64,000 nt of DNA, taken from Taxillus chinensis. Lineage: Eukaryota > Streptophyta > Magnoliopsida > Santalales > Loranthaceae. A model generated the notes under the pieces. The model saw only the letters and a list, made by a program, of their open reading frames with translations, made no database searches and had not been told where the DNA came from. Both the position numbers and the translations under genes were made by a program. How positions within the stretch are numbered: position 1 is the stretch's first letter; each line of letters opens with the position of its first letter. Shown piece by piece: positions 34,731 through 46,186 of the stretch. The stretch spans positions 9,292,078 through 9,356,077 of the forward strand of contig CM042088.1 in assembly GCA_023512835.1 (NCBI GenBank), in the 5' to 3' direction.

Positions 34731-35957
34731 TGGCTATACATGTCGAAGTGGTTGCTGCAACGGTTGTCGATAATCCCCCATAGTTTTTGCCTGTGGGCAC
34801 TGATTTGCATAATGTCCAAATTCATTGCAGTTGAAACATTTGATGGTCGGGCATGTACTTGGTTCTGGTCTTGGTGCATGCAAAGGGTTACGCATACGAA
34901 TGGGATTAGGACCCATTTGGGGCCCTTGTTTAGGCCTTTCCCGGCATTCACGTGCTTGATGTCCAGCTTTACCACACTTGAAACATTTTCTCGATCCTTG
35001 GAGACATTCACCAGAGTGTCATTTACCACATTTAGGGCAGGTGGAATGTACTACCTCCTTCATATTAGGCTTTGTGATCTCCGATCCATTAGCTTGGTGT
35101 TTCCTTTTCTTATCATTTTGACTACGATTTTGGTGGTAGTCAAGATGTTCCATTTCTACTTTGATCGCGCATCGAACAACAGCTTCATAGTCGGGGAAGT
35201 CAAAAGCTGCCAACGCTCTCCATATGCTTGGTTTCAACCCATGGTAGAACATTTGAACTTTACTTTGCGTTTCAGCTACGTACTGAGGTGCGTACCTTCC
35301 TAACTTGGTGAACTTTGCCTCATACATGGCCACAGTATCATCATCCTTTTGTTTAAGATCGAGGAAGTCCCTCTCCATCTTACTCCTCAATGGTCGAGGA
35401 AAATACTTTTCTAGTAAGATCCCTTTGAAAGCTTCCCAACTTAGAGCTTCTATTTCTCCCTCGGTTTTGGTATTCTTAACAAGGGTCCACCATTGGTTTG
35501 CCTCGCCCTCCATTCTGTAAATGGCAAACTTTATCTTTTTCTGGTCAGGACATTCCAATACTGAGAATATCTTTTCTAACTTATTAATCCATTCCTCCAA
35601 GTGAGTGGGATCAGTTGAACCAGAGAAGGTTGGGGGATGCTGCTTCATAAATTGGTCAACTGTTACCTCTTTTGGTTGAGGATTTATACCTTGCTCCAGT
35701 TGACCGACGGGTGTGTTAGGTTCAGTTATATTTGCTGCCATCGTTTGTGCCATTTGCATAAGAAATGCCATCAGGTTCTCTGCGCTTACACCTTGTGGTG
35801 CTGCCATGTTTGAAGGTTGCCCATTTGGTGGTAGTGTTCCCGCAACCTGTCCACTAGAGGAAGAGTTCCTTGGTGTTGAACCCTCTTGAAGTTCATTTGC
35901 CATACCGTTATTCCTTGTGGAGTTGTTCCTGTTTCCTCCGTTCCTTGTCTCAACCAT
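34731..35957 (-). pseudogene. Element F gag with zinc knuckles
   Basis: Starts MVETRNGG at 35957. The Retrotrans_gag core is intact (PPTFSGSTDPTHLEEWINKL, ANQWWTLV, LSWEAFKGILLEKYFP, DTVAMYEAKFTKLGRYAP). Then comes a basic stretch and three knuckles: CPKCGK with HSGEC after a TGA stop (35019-35021), CFKCGKAGHQAREC, and CFNCNEFGHYANQC. The stop inside the first knuckle and a frame change before the third break it. Confidence 0.85.
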
Positions 35958-36118
35958 TTTGGCCCTTTAAGCACACACGTTACTCGAGGTTAGGTTAGTT
36001 CAAAATTAACCATATAACCACAATAATACTTATGTAAAACAATTCACTATAATTGTTCTAAGCTTAGGACTCTATACTATGTTATTTATAACTAGTCTCT
36101 ATACCTAACTAAACCTTT

Positions 36119-36130
36119 GCTCTGATACCA
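36119..36130 (-). other. Primer binding site of element F
   Basis: GCTCTGATACCA on the + strand, two bases from the LTR start at 36133; initiator tRNA-Met type. Confidence 0.85.
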
Positions 36131-36132
36131 GC

Positions 36133-37020
36133 TGTAACGCCCCCAAATCTGGACTTCCAGACCGGGTGCGTTGGACAAATAAGATATTACAATTATAATG
36201 AATAGTAATCTATTACTCAACATAAATTCGATGGTTTATTTATTACATCAAGACTCATCACAAGATCTTTAAGGTTTAGCGTTTAGAGACTAGGTGTTGA
36301 TAACCCATTATAGTTTACATGACATATAAATACTACATGCATAATCTTCTTATGATTTTATTCCAAGCATTCTGGACACCATTATCCTAGCATCCTTGCT
36401 TTCTCCTAGTTCCCTGGGGTTGGAAGAAAACATAATGGAAATGAGCTCAAATAGCCCAGTAAGGTTAAAAGTAACGAATAATATATGGAGAATAATCAGC
36501 TCATGAAAGAATAAGAATATCTACTCATCTAGGTTCACCACCTAGATGTCATGCATAACCTGTTATCAACTGGATTGACACTCTCCAGTGATGTTCTTTA
36601 CCCAATGCATTGGAGGTCTTTCTGGAACCACCCATAAACATATTGCCAAACATAAAACATATCTTCACAAAATTTCAAACAACCACATCAATGGTAAATT
36701 TCAACGTAAAGGAAGGTCTTACAATAATAGCCCCGATAAGTAAAATGGTTATTCACCATTCAATAAATTAGATTACCAACTTTCCAAGAAGTGTCAAAGA
36801 AAGTTAATTATTAAATATCGAGATAGAAATATAGAGAAGAAATAGGAAATGAATTTCCAGGTCGGAGATCGTGGTAAGAAAAGGGAGAGTAGATCCTTAC
36901 AATCTTTTTGTCTTCCGCGTTTATAAACCTTGAAACAAAATTTAAAAGTTAATATTTTAGTTTTAATAATAATAGTATATTCATAAGTAATATATTGAGA
37001 GACATATATAAGTATATTAT
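36133..37020 (-). repeat. Element F 5' LTR, first segment
   Basis: Begins TGTAACGCCCCC on the + strand. AT-rich and noncoding. Ends at the target duplication ATTAT (37016-37020) of element E. Confidence 0.8.
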
Positions 37021-37292
37021 TGTAAGGACCCGTACCTTGAGTTAGTCAGTTTTGCCTCCTGAGTAGAGTTTTTCTAGATTTTGACCTAGTAAATGGACTC
37101 CAATGAATTCACGTGCAAAAGGAAAGATGCTTAGAATGATGTCCTCTATCTACCACAGAAGTTTCAGGCCAAATGGACATGTACGTGAGGTGCACGTGAT
37201 ATGGGTCCAATTCATGTGCAAGTGTGGTTGTCTTCTAAATGATGCAAGGAGGCTAGGGGTGAAGTTTGAGAGCATTTGGAGTGCATATGGAG

Positions 37293-37322
37293 TTGCACGT
37301 GAATTGGGGAATTCACGTGCAA
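37293..37322 (+). promoter_or_regulatory. Perfect inverted repeat with G-box in LTR E
   Basis: Arms TTGCACGTGAATT (37293-37305) and AATTCACGTGCAA (37310-37322) around GGGG. The stem holds CACGTG in both arms. The same position in LTR A has GCACGCCAATT pairing with a more distal arm. Confidence 0.55.
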
Positions 37323-38126
37323 ATTGGCGTGCAGGCATATTTTTGCATGGTTCCCTTGGTTTTGACATTCTAAGGAACTTTCTCCAAAGGACCACGTTGA
37401 AATTCTGAGTATTTTGGCCCATATGGGTGCGGAAAGGTGCTAACTTGTGTGATCAAAACTACGTCATTTTGATCCTGGGTTTCACTTAATCAAAACTACG
37501 TCGTTTTGATAGTGGGAGGCCTATATAAGGATGAGGAGACTCCTTGTTCTAGGGTTAGGGGTTTTTCAGCTACTGCAGCCGTCGTGGAGAGAGAGAGAGC
37601 TAGAGAGAGGGAAAGGGGGGAGAAGCTGGTTCTTGCCTGGGAGCATCTTGCGTGGGGAGGACGGCATCTAACGCGGGAGCAAGGAGGATCTTCTTTAAGG
37701 TAGGGGTTCTATCTTCTTGTACCTAATCCGGGGTTAGGCCCTATGGTGAATAAGCCGTTGGATATCGTTCTTGTTATTATATTATTTATATGTAAATTCA
37801 TATAGGTGTGATCTCCTATATGAATGTTGGCCTTCAATGGCGTGTTGTTTGGATATATGTATATATGCCTGCCAAGTGTTTGAAATTATGCTTGTGAGGC
37901 TGTGCATATTATGTGTTTGAGGTAATGCCTGTGAGGCCACGCACGCCAAGTGTTTGAAATTATGCCTGTGAGGCTGTGCATATTATGTGTGAGATTATAT
38001 CTGTGTGGCTGGGTTTATGAGCTTGTGAATATATGCATACTAAGTGTTCGATGTTATTCCTGTGTGACTAAGCATACTAAGTGTTTGATGTTATGCCTGT
38101 ATGGCCATGTGTGCTGCGTGTTTGCT

Positions 38127-38387
38127 TGAAACCCGGTGGCTGTGGAAGCCCGGGACTGTTTTGTGGAACCCGGTGGCTGTGGAAGCCCGGGACTGTTTTG
38201 TGGAACCCGGTGGCTGTGGAAGCCCGGGACTGTTTTGTGGAACCCGGTGGCTGTGGAAGCCCGGGGCTGTTCTTGGAACCCGGTGGCTGTGGAAGCCCGG
38301 GACTGTTCTTGAAACCCGGTGGCTGTGGAAGCCCGGGACTGTCCTTGGAAACCCGGTGGCTGTGGAAGCCCGGGAGTGTTTATGTAC
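38127..38387 (+). repeat. 36-37-base minisatellite in LTR E
   Basis: Seven units, with ACCCGGTGGCTG starting at 38131, 38168, 38205, 38242, 38278, 38314 and 38351. Repeated in the 3' LTR at about 47293-47550. Because the unit is not a multiple of three, open frames run through on both strands; these are artefacts. Confidence 0.95.
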
Positions 38388-38863
38388 CAACCTGTGTATG
38401 ATTGTATTTGCTGCTATAGCCTGTAATTACGTCTGGTGGAATAATTGTATCACGACACAGCACTTGTACACAAGGCATGTAGATGTTAGGTGCATGGGAT
38501 GGGTTGGGGAGACATGATCCCTACCAGGCGTGGATGCTCACCCCTCCTACCATGTTTTCTTTACAAGGACCTACAGGCGTTAGGTGGGAACACCAAGGTG
38601 GAAGACCTTGTTTACTTTGCTTGTCTACCATTTATGTTATTTTTATTGGAATTGATGTAACCCCAGTGGGGATGGGATTGGAAAGGATTTCATTGTAATA
38701 AACTGGTTTGGATTATTTTTATGAACATTACTTTCTTGAATGTGTTGTGGATGTTTGAAATGTAATATTCTTGGTTTGTATCCTAACCCCTTTGCCCTCC
38801 GTGTGGGTAAAAGGGGAGTCACGTGCCGGTTTCCTCGGGTTGGAAATCCGGGGCGTGACAATA

Positions 38864-38875
38864 TGGTATCAGAGC
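38864..38875 (+). other. Primer binding site of element E
   Basis: TGGTATCAGAGC, three bases after the LTR; initiator tRNA-Met type. Confidence 0.9.
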
Positions 38876-39269
38876 ATGGTCTAGTTGGCCTAGGGTAGTG
38901 GGCGGACTTGGTTATCCTAAGTCCTTTGGAGGAGCCTGGAGGGACATGCCTGATCAACATGGTCCTCTTTGAGCCTCCAAGGTGTACTTAGGGTAGTCCA
39001 GTCTTGTGGTAGGATTTGCATGCATTGGCATTAGAGCACTAGTTGCATTTGCTGTGAATGTATGCTAAACTGTGGATAAGATCACATGATTAAGTGAAAT
39101 GTGCAACTCTGATTTGTTTGGCAATGTGTACTGAACCGTGCAATGTGATTGATGCAATGTATGTGTGTAATGTCATGTGTTAGTGAAATTGATCAGTGGG
39201 GTAGAGGTAGTGACGCGATAGATTATAAAATTTGTTTTGACGTTGTGCTTCTTACTTCGTGTAGTAAGA

Positions 39270-40570
39270 ATGCCGCCGAGAAGAGTGACACGTGCGTCCG
39301 GGGCGATGGGCGATGAGTCATCTGCCCATGAGGGTCCGGGTGCGGGGCTGTCCGTTGGAGGGCATGCGTTGTTCTGCACACGGCTACAAGAAGGCATCCG
39401 GCTGGAGGTACGAGAGCTACGGGAGGGACTCCGGCAGGACGTTCGGGAGGAGGTGCGCCGTGAGATGGCAGCACAACAGGTGGTGCCACCACCACCACCA
39501 GTAGGAGGGCTGCCTCGTGAGCGTGAGAGTTCGCTGGGTGGTGTACCGACCCGTGCAGAGGATGACGTGGTGACACGGTTCCGAAAGGAACCACCTCCGC
39601 GATTTAATGGGGGAAGAAGATCCTGTGGTAGCTGAGCAGTGGTTGAGGCAGATTGAGCATGTGTTCTCCTTTCTCCTGCCCCGGGAGGAGGATAAGGTGC
39701 GACCGGCAATTCGGCACCGGGAGGGGGATGCTTTGGAGTGGTGGACGAGTGTAGCGGGGAGCCGTGCGGTGCAACTCATGTTTTGGGAGGAATTCTTGCA
39801 ACTCTTCCATGATGAGTTCTTCCCAGGAATCGGTGAGATGGCGAGAAGAGGGAGGAATTTGGCAGCCTGAAGCAAGGATCAAAGACGGTGCCCGAGTATG
39901 AGCGGGAGTTCCGGAGCTTGAGTAGGTTTGCCCCCGAGACAGTGGCAAAGGAGGACCTGAAGGCCCACAAGTTCACTGTGGGTCTTAGGCCAGCCCTTAG
40001 GGAGAGGGTGGCGATTCTACGCTTGAGGACCTATGCCTAGGCCGTGGAGACGGCCCGTATAGGCGAGAGAGAGCTGGGATGGTGGGAGGCAGGCCCATCA
40101 GGGTCGCCGATTGCGAGTGGGCCTGATCGAGATGCAGGGTCCAAGAGGCTCAAGACGGAGGAGAGGGATAGCGGTTCCTTCCGCGGCAGGGGACAGACAT
40201 TGGTGAACCCAGGGAGGTCTAGCTTTGGCGGTGGCGGCAGGGCGGTCCAGCAGGGGGGTCTCCCCGGCGGTTGTTCTTGCTGTGGGGAGCAAGGCCACTT
40301 GAGAAAGGAGTGTCCAAAGAGGGACCGGAAATGCCATAGATGTGGACGAGAGGGCCATCTCGAGCCGGGTTTGCCGGAGTGGCAACAGGGGAGTTGGAGG
40401 CATGACATCCAGGACAAGGAGTGATGCCGGTTTTTCGTGCACCAGCAGAGAGACCAGCTCATCGGTGGCCGGCTAGTCGGGCAGGATCGAATCGGACCCG
40501 ACCTCGGGGGAGGCCGAAGCGGCAGCAGACCGGGCCGGAGGCAGCCTTGGCGGGAAGCGCCCAGGTGAGT
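39270..40570 (+). pseudogene. Element E gag (broken)
   Basis: Starts MPPRRVTRASG at 39270. It carries the conserved segments EVREEVRREMAAQQ, HVFSFLLPREEDKVRPAIR, ALEWWTSVAG and EFLQLFHDEFFPG, and knuckles CSCCGEQGHLRKEC and CHRCGREGHL (about 40270-40370). Frameshifts occur near 39610, 39850, 40030 and 40370, so the second knuckle is cut after its His. A TAG near 40038 also lies in the expected frame. Confidence 0.82.
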
Positions 40571-42920
40571 GAGCCGACCAGGTGGCACGGGCCAAGGGGA
40601 GGGTGTTTGCGCCTGGAGGCGACGTACCCGGAGGAGGAGGCCGAGCTACCACCCCCACCAGCGAGGGTGGAGCAGGACCATCGGTGGTTAGAGGTACCCT
40701 CTTGATCTCCCGTACATTAGCTTCGTTCTTTTCGATACGGGTGCATCATGTTCGTTTGTTGCTGAGCTTGTAATAGACGGCTTGGGGTTAGCTTGTGTGG
40801 AGGCCGCGAGGCCCCTAGTTGTGGAGTCTCCGATAGGAGGCATGATTGAGGTACGGCGAGTGTGTCGTGACTGTGTGTTAACCATAGGCGAGGTGGAGCT
40901 GAGTTTTGATTTGCATGTGATGCCTTTGAGAACGTTTGACCTGATCTTGGGTATGGATTGGCTTATGGCTTTCCAGGCCAAGATAGATTGTTATCGGCAG
41001 CGTGTGACCTTCGTGACACCTGCAGGGACCTCTTGCACCCTGCAGGGGGAGTGGGATTGTGAGGCGAGTCGGGCCGGGCCAGTGTTGGACCAGGTGGGGT
41101 GCCATTACCCACAGGTTAGCAGCCCTGACCTTTGCTGAGGAGGGTAAGGTGGAAAGGAGGGTGTGGCCCGCTGTTGTGGACCAATTTCAGGATGTTTTTC
41201 CTGAGCAGTTGAGGAGTTTGCCACCTAAGAGGAGTGTGGAGTTCACCATTGAGTTGGTGCCGGGGACGGGTCCGATTTCCCAAGTAGCGTATCGTATGGG
41301 ACCAGCCAAGCTGAGGGAGCTGCAGAGGCAAATCGAGGAGTTGGAGGACCAAGGGTATATCAGACCAAGTACCTCACCTTGGGGTGCCCCGGTGCTCCTT
41401 GCTAAGAAGGCTGATGGCACGCTTCGTCTCTGCATCGACTACAGGAAGCTGAATTCAGTGACTGTGAAGAACAAGTACCCGTTGCCTCGGATAGATGACC
41501 TGTTTGACCAATTGAGTGGGGCCCAGTGGTTTTCCAAAATAGATTTACGGTCGGGGTATCACCAGCTCAGGGTTAGGGAGGAGGACATCCCTAAGACGGC
41601 TTTTCGGTGCAGGTATGGGCATTATGAGTGGGTAGTGATGCCTTTCGGGCTCACTAATGCACCAACAGTATTCATGCATTTGATGAACCAAGTCTTTGCC
41701 CCATACTTAGACTCGTTCGTGGTGGTGTTTATCGATGATATCTTGGTGTATTCCAAGACCGAGAGGGAGCATGTGGAGCACTTGGCAACAGTGTTGCAAA
41801 CCTTGAGGGACCAGCAGCTGTTTGCTAAGTTTAGCAAGTGTGAGTTTTGGCTGCAAGAGGTTCACTTTCTTGGCCATGTGGTGTCACTTGAGGGAGTTAG
41901 GGTGGACCCGGCCAAGATTGAGGCCGTGGCATCGTGGGCGAGGCCAACCAACGTTTTTGAGATCCGTAGTTTTCTTGGCTTGGCGGGGTACTATCGTCGT
42001 TTTGTCGAGGGGTTCTCCCGTTTGGCAGCTCCTATGACAGCGTTGACTCGGAAGGGCATGAAGTTTGATTGGACTGACAAGTGTCAGCAGGCGTTTGAGA
42101 CTCTCAAAACCCGTTTGACCACTGCACCTGTGTTGAGGTTGCCTAGGGAGGATATTCCGTATGAGGTGTATTGTGATGCGTCCAGGGTTGGTTTAGGGTG
42201 TGTGCTTATGCAGGAGCACAGTGTGGTAGCTTATGGGTCAAGGCAGTTGAAGCCTCATGAGCAGAATTATCCTACTCATGATCTGGAGTTAGCGGCTGTT
42301 ATCTTCGCCCTGAAGAGTTGGCAGCACTACCTCTTGGGGGGAAAAGTTTGTAGTGTTCTCAGATCACAAGAGCCTTCAGTACATCTTTACTCAGAAGGAC
42401 TTGAATTTGAGGCAAAGGAGATGGGTGGAGTATTTGCAGACCTTTGACTTTACTCTTGCCTATACCCCGGGCAAGGGTAATGTTGTGGCTGATGCGTTGA
42501 GCAGAAAAGGGAAAGCTGAGGTGGCCGTGAGAGAGTGGAAGTTGATGGAGCAGTTGGCGATGTTGCAGCTGCAGCCTGTTGTTCGTGATGGCGGGACAGT
42601 CCTGAGTCCTTTGGTGGTAGTGCCTGAGTTGTACCAGCGCGTCCAGGAGGAACAGCTGGGTGACATTGAGTGCGAGGTTCTCCGTGCCCGTATTGAGGCT
42701 GGGGAGCTATCTGGGGACTGGACAGAGGGTCCTGAGCATGAGTTGTCGTTTCAGGGGCGGTTGGTAGTAGCTTCTTCCCTCAGGGATGAGGTGATGAGGG
42801 AGTTTCACCAATCTAGAGTTGCTGTGCATCCAGGGGGTACGAAGATGTACCATGCGCTTCGGGGGCATTTTTGGTGGCCTGGGATGAAACGCAATGTAGC
42901 TGCCTTTGTTTCGCAGTGCC

Positions 42921-44709
42921 TGACCCGCATAAATTATGTCTGAAGGTTTTGCAGCAAGTGCACTGGTCAAGTAATAAAATGGAGTATTAAGACTCCGGTT
43001 GTCGAACCCACAGGGAGGTAGCTAATGCTGTTAAGCAGCAAGCACTAAGCTAACAAGTTGATTTTATGTCTGGACAATTGATGTTTGTTGTGCAAATATT
43101 TTGAACAAAAAGTTATTAAATCAGAATGTTGGCAAGCGGTTGGTATAGACATCTAGGGTCACAATGTTTACCACCCAATCGATTGTACTAATCTGGTTAT
43201 GGCTCTTGTTCTTGATTTATGTTCTAGTTCATGTTAATTATCTCCTACCTATCTTACATTTGGTCCATGCTAAGATAGATTTAAGGCTTTTATCCCATTT
43301 GGTCCATGTGAATAAAAGTGATCAAGGTAGACAAACAATCTAATAGTTGCAGACTTGGTCCATCATGCAATATTAAATCTAATTCACTAGTGTTCCACCC
43401 TAGACAAGGGCTAAGATTACCTAATTATGCATAAACTAGGCATTTCCATTCAAGCAAGTGAATTAAACAAGAACTGAATTCTATTTTATTGAACAACCAT
43501 AACCAAACTGACTACAATTTATCGGGGACTACATTGCTCCCCTAGACTAACAAGACTACTCCATAATCATGACAAAAACAACAACAATCATAGGAAAGAA
43601 CATGATTACAGTACCAGGACAATAAAGGAAGACCCCAAGATGAACCAGGACTCCAGCCTCCAAAGACTCCGGCGTCTGCTGCCCAAACTCACTCCTTGCC
43701 AAGGACAATCCGATCTTTTAGCAATGGCTATAGCTCTTTTCAGAACTCAGATCAGATTCTCCCACCCAAGATGATTTACAATGCCTCCAAAGACCCCTAT
43801 TTATAGGTTTTAGTGGGCCAAATTAGGGTTACAAAAGGTGTGCCCTAATTATAAATGTGGTCGCAGCCAAAACGACGTCATTTTGGTTAGTGACACTAAT
43901 CGACGTTCTAGGCGAAATAAAACTCAAACTACACCAAATTTGACCCCAGTTCTTTAGAGGAAAATGATTAAAACAACAAAATACATCATTTGGAGCGCAA
44001 AAATGCTTGCACGTGAGAATGCACGTGAGAAGACCCTTTTCACGTGCAGCTCCATTTGCTCTGAAACTTCACCCAGCACTTTATCACATCAGATAGAAGC
44101 CTTCCATGCAAAAATATCCTTGCCCGTGAAAAAGGTCATTTTCACGGGCACCTCCAAATGGTATGAAATTGTTATGAGAGATAAATGACATCATTTGGAG
44201 CAACTTTTGTTCTGCACGTGAGATCTTCTGAAGCCTCCTACTAGGTCAAAAAAATCAAATCCCAATATCACGTGCAAAATATTTTGTTGTCCTTTTGCTC
44301 TGAAATTTTTATGGGAGGTAAAGGGCATCATTTGAAGCAACTTTCCCTTCTGCATGTGATATTTTTAAGGCCATCTTCGTGGTCAAATAAATCAAAATGT
44401 TTGTTCTGCACTAATAGTGTGAAGAGACCTCTTGCAGCCTTGTCGCTTGTAGCCTTCAAAATGTCTCCTTTTGAGATCATAAGTTGCCACAAGCTCCCTC
44501 TTTAGGGGATAGAGTAGTCTAGCTGATGACTAGAGAAGAAATTATCCAAAAACCTGCCCAAAACAGCTCAAAAACACATATACAGCACAAGTAGTGTCTT
44601 TCTTGGGGTTAGAGCAAATATATATGAAATATGGTACTAAAAAGGCTCTAAACAAGCTCTTTGATACCCTAAATAGGCTATAAAATAACGGCATAAATGC
44701 ACGTTATCA
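42921..44709 (-). repeat. Athila-type solo LTR inside element E
   Basis: 1789 bases flanked by the duplication GTGCC (42916-42920 and 44710-44714). On the minus strand it reads TGATAACGTGCATTTATGCC...GCGGGTCA. Its left 1.1 kb matches the LTR of D (32299-33400). The U3 side is longer than in D and carries extra modules (44060-44400). A solo LTR usually arises by recombination between the two LTRs of a full element. Confidence 0.92.
44121..44150 (-). promoter_or_regulatory. Inverted repeat in Athila solo LTR U3
   Basis: Arms TGCCCGTGAAAA and TTTTCACGGGCA, a perfect 12-base stem around a six-base loop. The core is CCCGTG/CACGGG where related positions in other LTRs have CACGTG/CACGTG. Confidence 0.5.
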
Positions 44710-45860
44710 GTGCCTCACGTGTCAGCAGGTGAAGGCTGAGCATCAGCGGCCGGCGGGCATGTTACAGCCCTTGCCCATAGCAGAGTGGAAGTGGGACCAT
44801 ATAGCGATGGATTTTGTGGATCGGTCTTCCACCCACCACTGGGAGGAAGGATATGATTTGGGTGATTGTGGATCGACTCACAAAGTCGGCCCATTTCCTG
44901 GCTGTTCGCGAGCGGGACTCTATTGGGACTTTGAGTCAGCTGTACATGAATGAGATTGTGAGATTGCATGGGGTCCCATCATCGGTTGTCTCTGACCGGG
45001 ATTCGAGGTTCACTTCCCGTTTTTGGGCAGGTTTGCAGGAGGCTATGGGGACCAAGCTTCACTTGAGTACAGCCTTTCACCCTGAGACTGACGGCCAGAC
45101 AGAGAGGACGAATCAGACCTTGGAGGACATGTTACGGGCCTGTGTGTTAGATTTCGGGGGTTCGTGGGCAACTCACCTTCCTTTGGTGGAGTTTGCCTAC
45201 AACAACAGTTATCAGGCATCCATTGGGATGGCTCCTTTTGAGGCGTTGTATGGACGGCCGTGTCGATCACCTTTGTGTTGGACCGAGGTGGGGGAGACAG
45301 CTCTCTTGGGACCGCAGTTGGTTCAAGAGGCTACCGAGAAGGTTAAGTCGATTCGTCAGCGTTTGTTAGCAGCTCAGAGTCGACAGAAATCTTATGCGGA
45401 TCAGCGGCGGCGACCTTTGGAGTTTTCTGTTGGTGATCATGTGTTTCTTCGTGTTTCCCCATGTCGTGGACATCGCCGGTTTGGGCGAGGTTCCAAGCTA
45501 TCTCCGCGGTTTATTGGTCCTTTTGAGATTCTGGATCGTGTGGGGCCTGTGGCCTACCGGTTAGCGTTACCACCGCGGCTGAGTCGAGTGCACAACGTGT
45601 TTCACGTGTCCCAGTTGCGGAAGTATCACCCTGACCCCACTCATGTGATCGATTGGGGGACGTTGGACATTGAGGATGACATGTCCGTCGTTGAGGCCCC
45701 TATCCGTATCCTCGATCGGCGAGAGAAGCTTTTGCGTGGTCGTGCTATTCCTTTAGTTCGCGTGCTGTGGCAGCACCGTGGCATTGAGGAGGAGACATGG
45801 GAACGTGAGTCCGTGATGCGTGAGCAGTATCCACACTTGTTCGAGGACGAACAATCTTAA

Positions 45861-46172
45861 GCGTGGGAGGTGGCTGTTGGCCAAGGGATAGTGATGTGTT
45901 TTGTATTAGTTGTGTACGATTTGGTGTATTTGTATTGTCTTTTAAAGACATGTGTTCTTATTTGTGATATGTTTTGAGATGTGTATTCGTGACATGCGGA
46001 CATGTGTTATATGCATTATTGTGGTTATGGATTATGGTGGTACTTTGTTATGTCTTTGTTGTCTTTGTATGCGGTGTATGACCCATTTGGGTGTGGTGGC
46101 TTGCCGGGTGGCAAATGGGTAGTTTGTGTTTGTTTTCCTCGTATGTCATTTCTTTTCGAGGACGAAAAGTCT
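45861..46172 (+). other. Element E 3' untranslated region
   Basis: Noncoding; one copy of the unit that is duplicated in A (about 46078-46135). It ends with the TTTTCGAGGACGAAAAGTC stretch shared with A and C. Confidence 0.7.
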
Positions 46173-46186
46173 TAAGGGGGAGAGGA

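Larger units (their letters stand above)
37021..38860 (+). repeat. 5' LTR of element E
   Basis: 1840 bases, TGTAAGGACCCGTACC...GGGGCGTGACA. It contains a perfect 13-base stem with a four-G loop (37293-37322), two palindromes (about 37453-37510), TATATAAG (about 37523), a donor-like AAG/GTAGGGG (about 37697), a 36-37-base minisatellite (38127-38387) and the AATAAA-type end. Confidence 0.92.
40571..45860 (+). pseudogene. Element E pol, split by a solo LTR
   Basis: Protease DTGAS at 40734-40748 (frame shifted just upstream). The frame 41059-42447 gives the RT-to-RNase H region, with the FIDDILVYS Asp pair at 41734-41739. A six-G run at 42336-42341 (five in A) shifts the frame; 42353-42920 then carries [13 protein letters not shown] RNase [10 protein letters not shown] and the integrase His region. 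The solo LTR follows. Integrase resumes at 44715 ([11 protein letters not shown]), shifts once near 44817, then reads SDRDSRF, GQTERTNQT and a complete chromodomain-like tail ([15 protein letters not shown]...LFEDEQS) to TAA 45858-45860. Confidence 0.9.

Noticed and set aside
38127..38387. CRISPR-like regular repeats
   Set aside because: Units are contiguous with no unique spacers and occur in a plant LTR; a minisatellite.
38081..38517. Long overlapping open frames on both strands in the LTR of E (also 47246-47682)
   Set aside because: They come from a 36-37-base tandem repeat whose period lets stop-free frames run through; no domain, and they lie inside an LTR.
42921..44709. A novel gene interrupting integrase of E
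   Set aside because: Ends, target duplication and match to the LTR of D show an Athila-type solo LTR.
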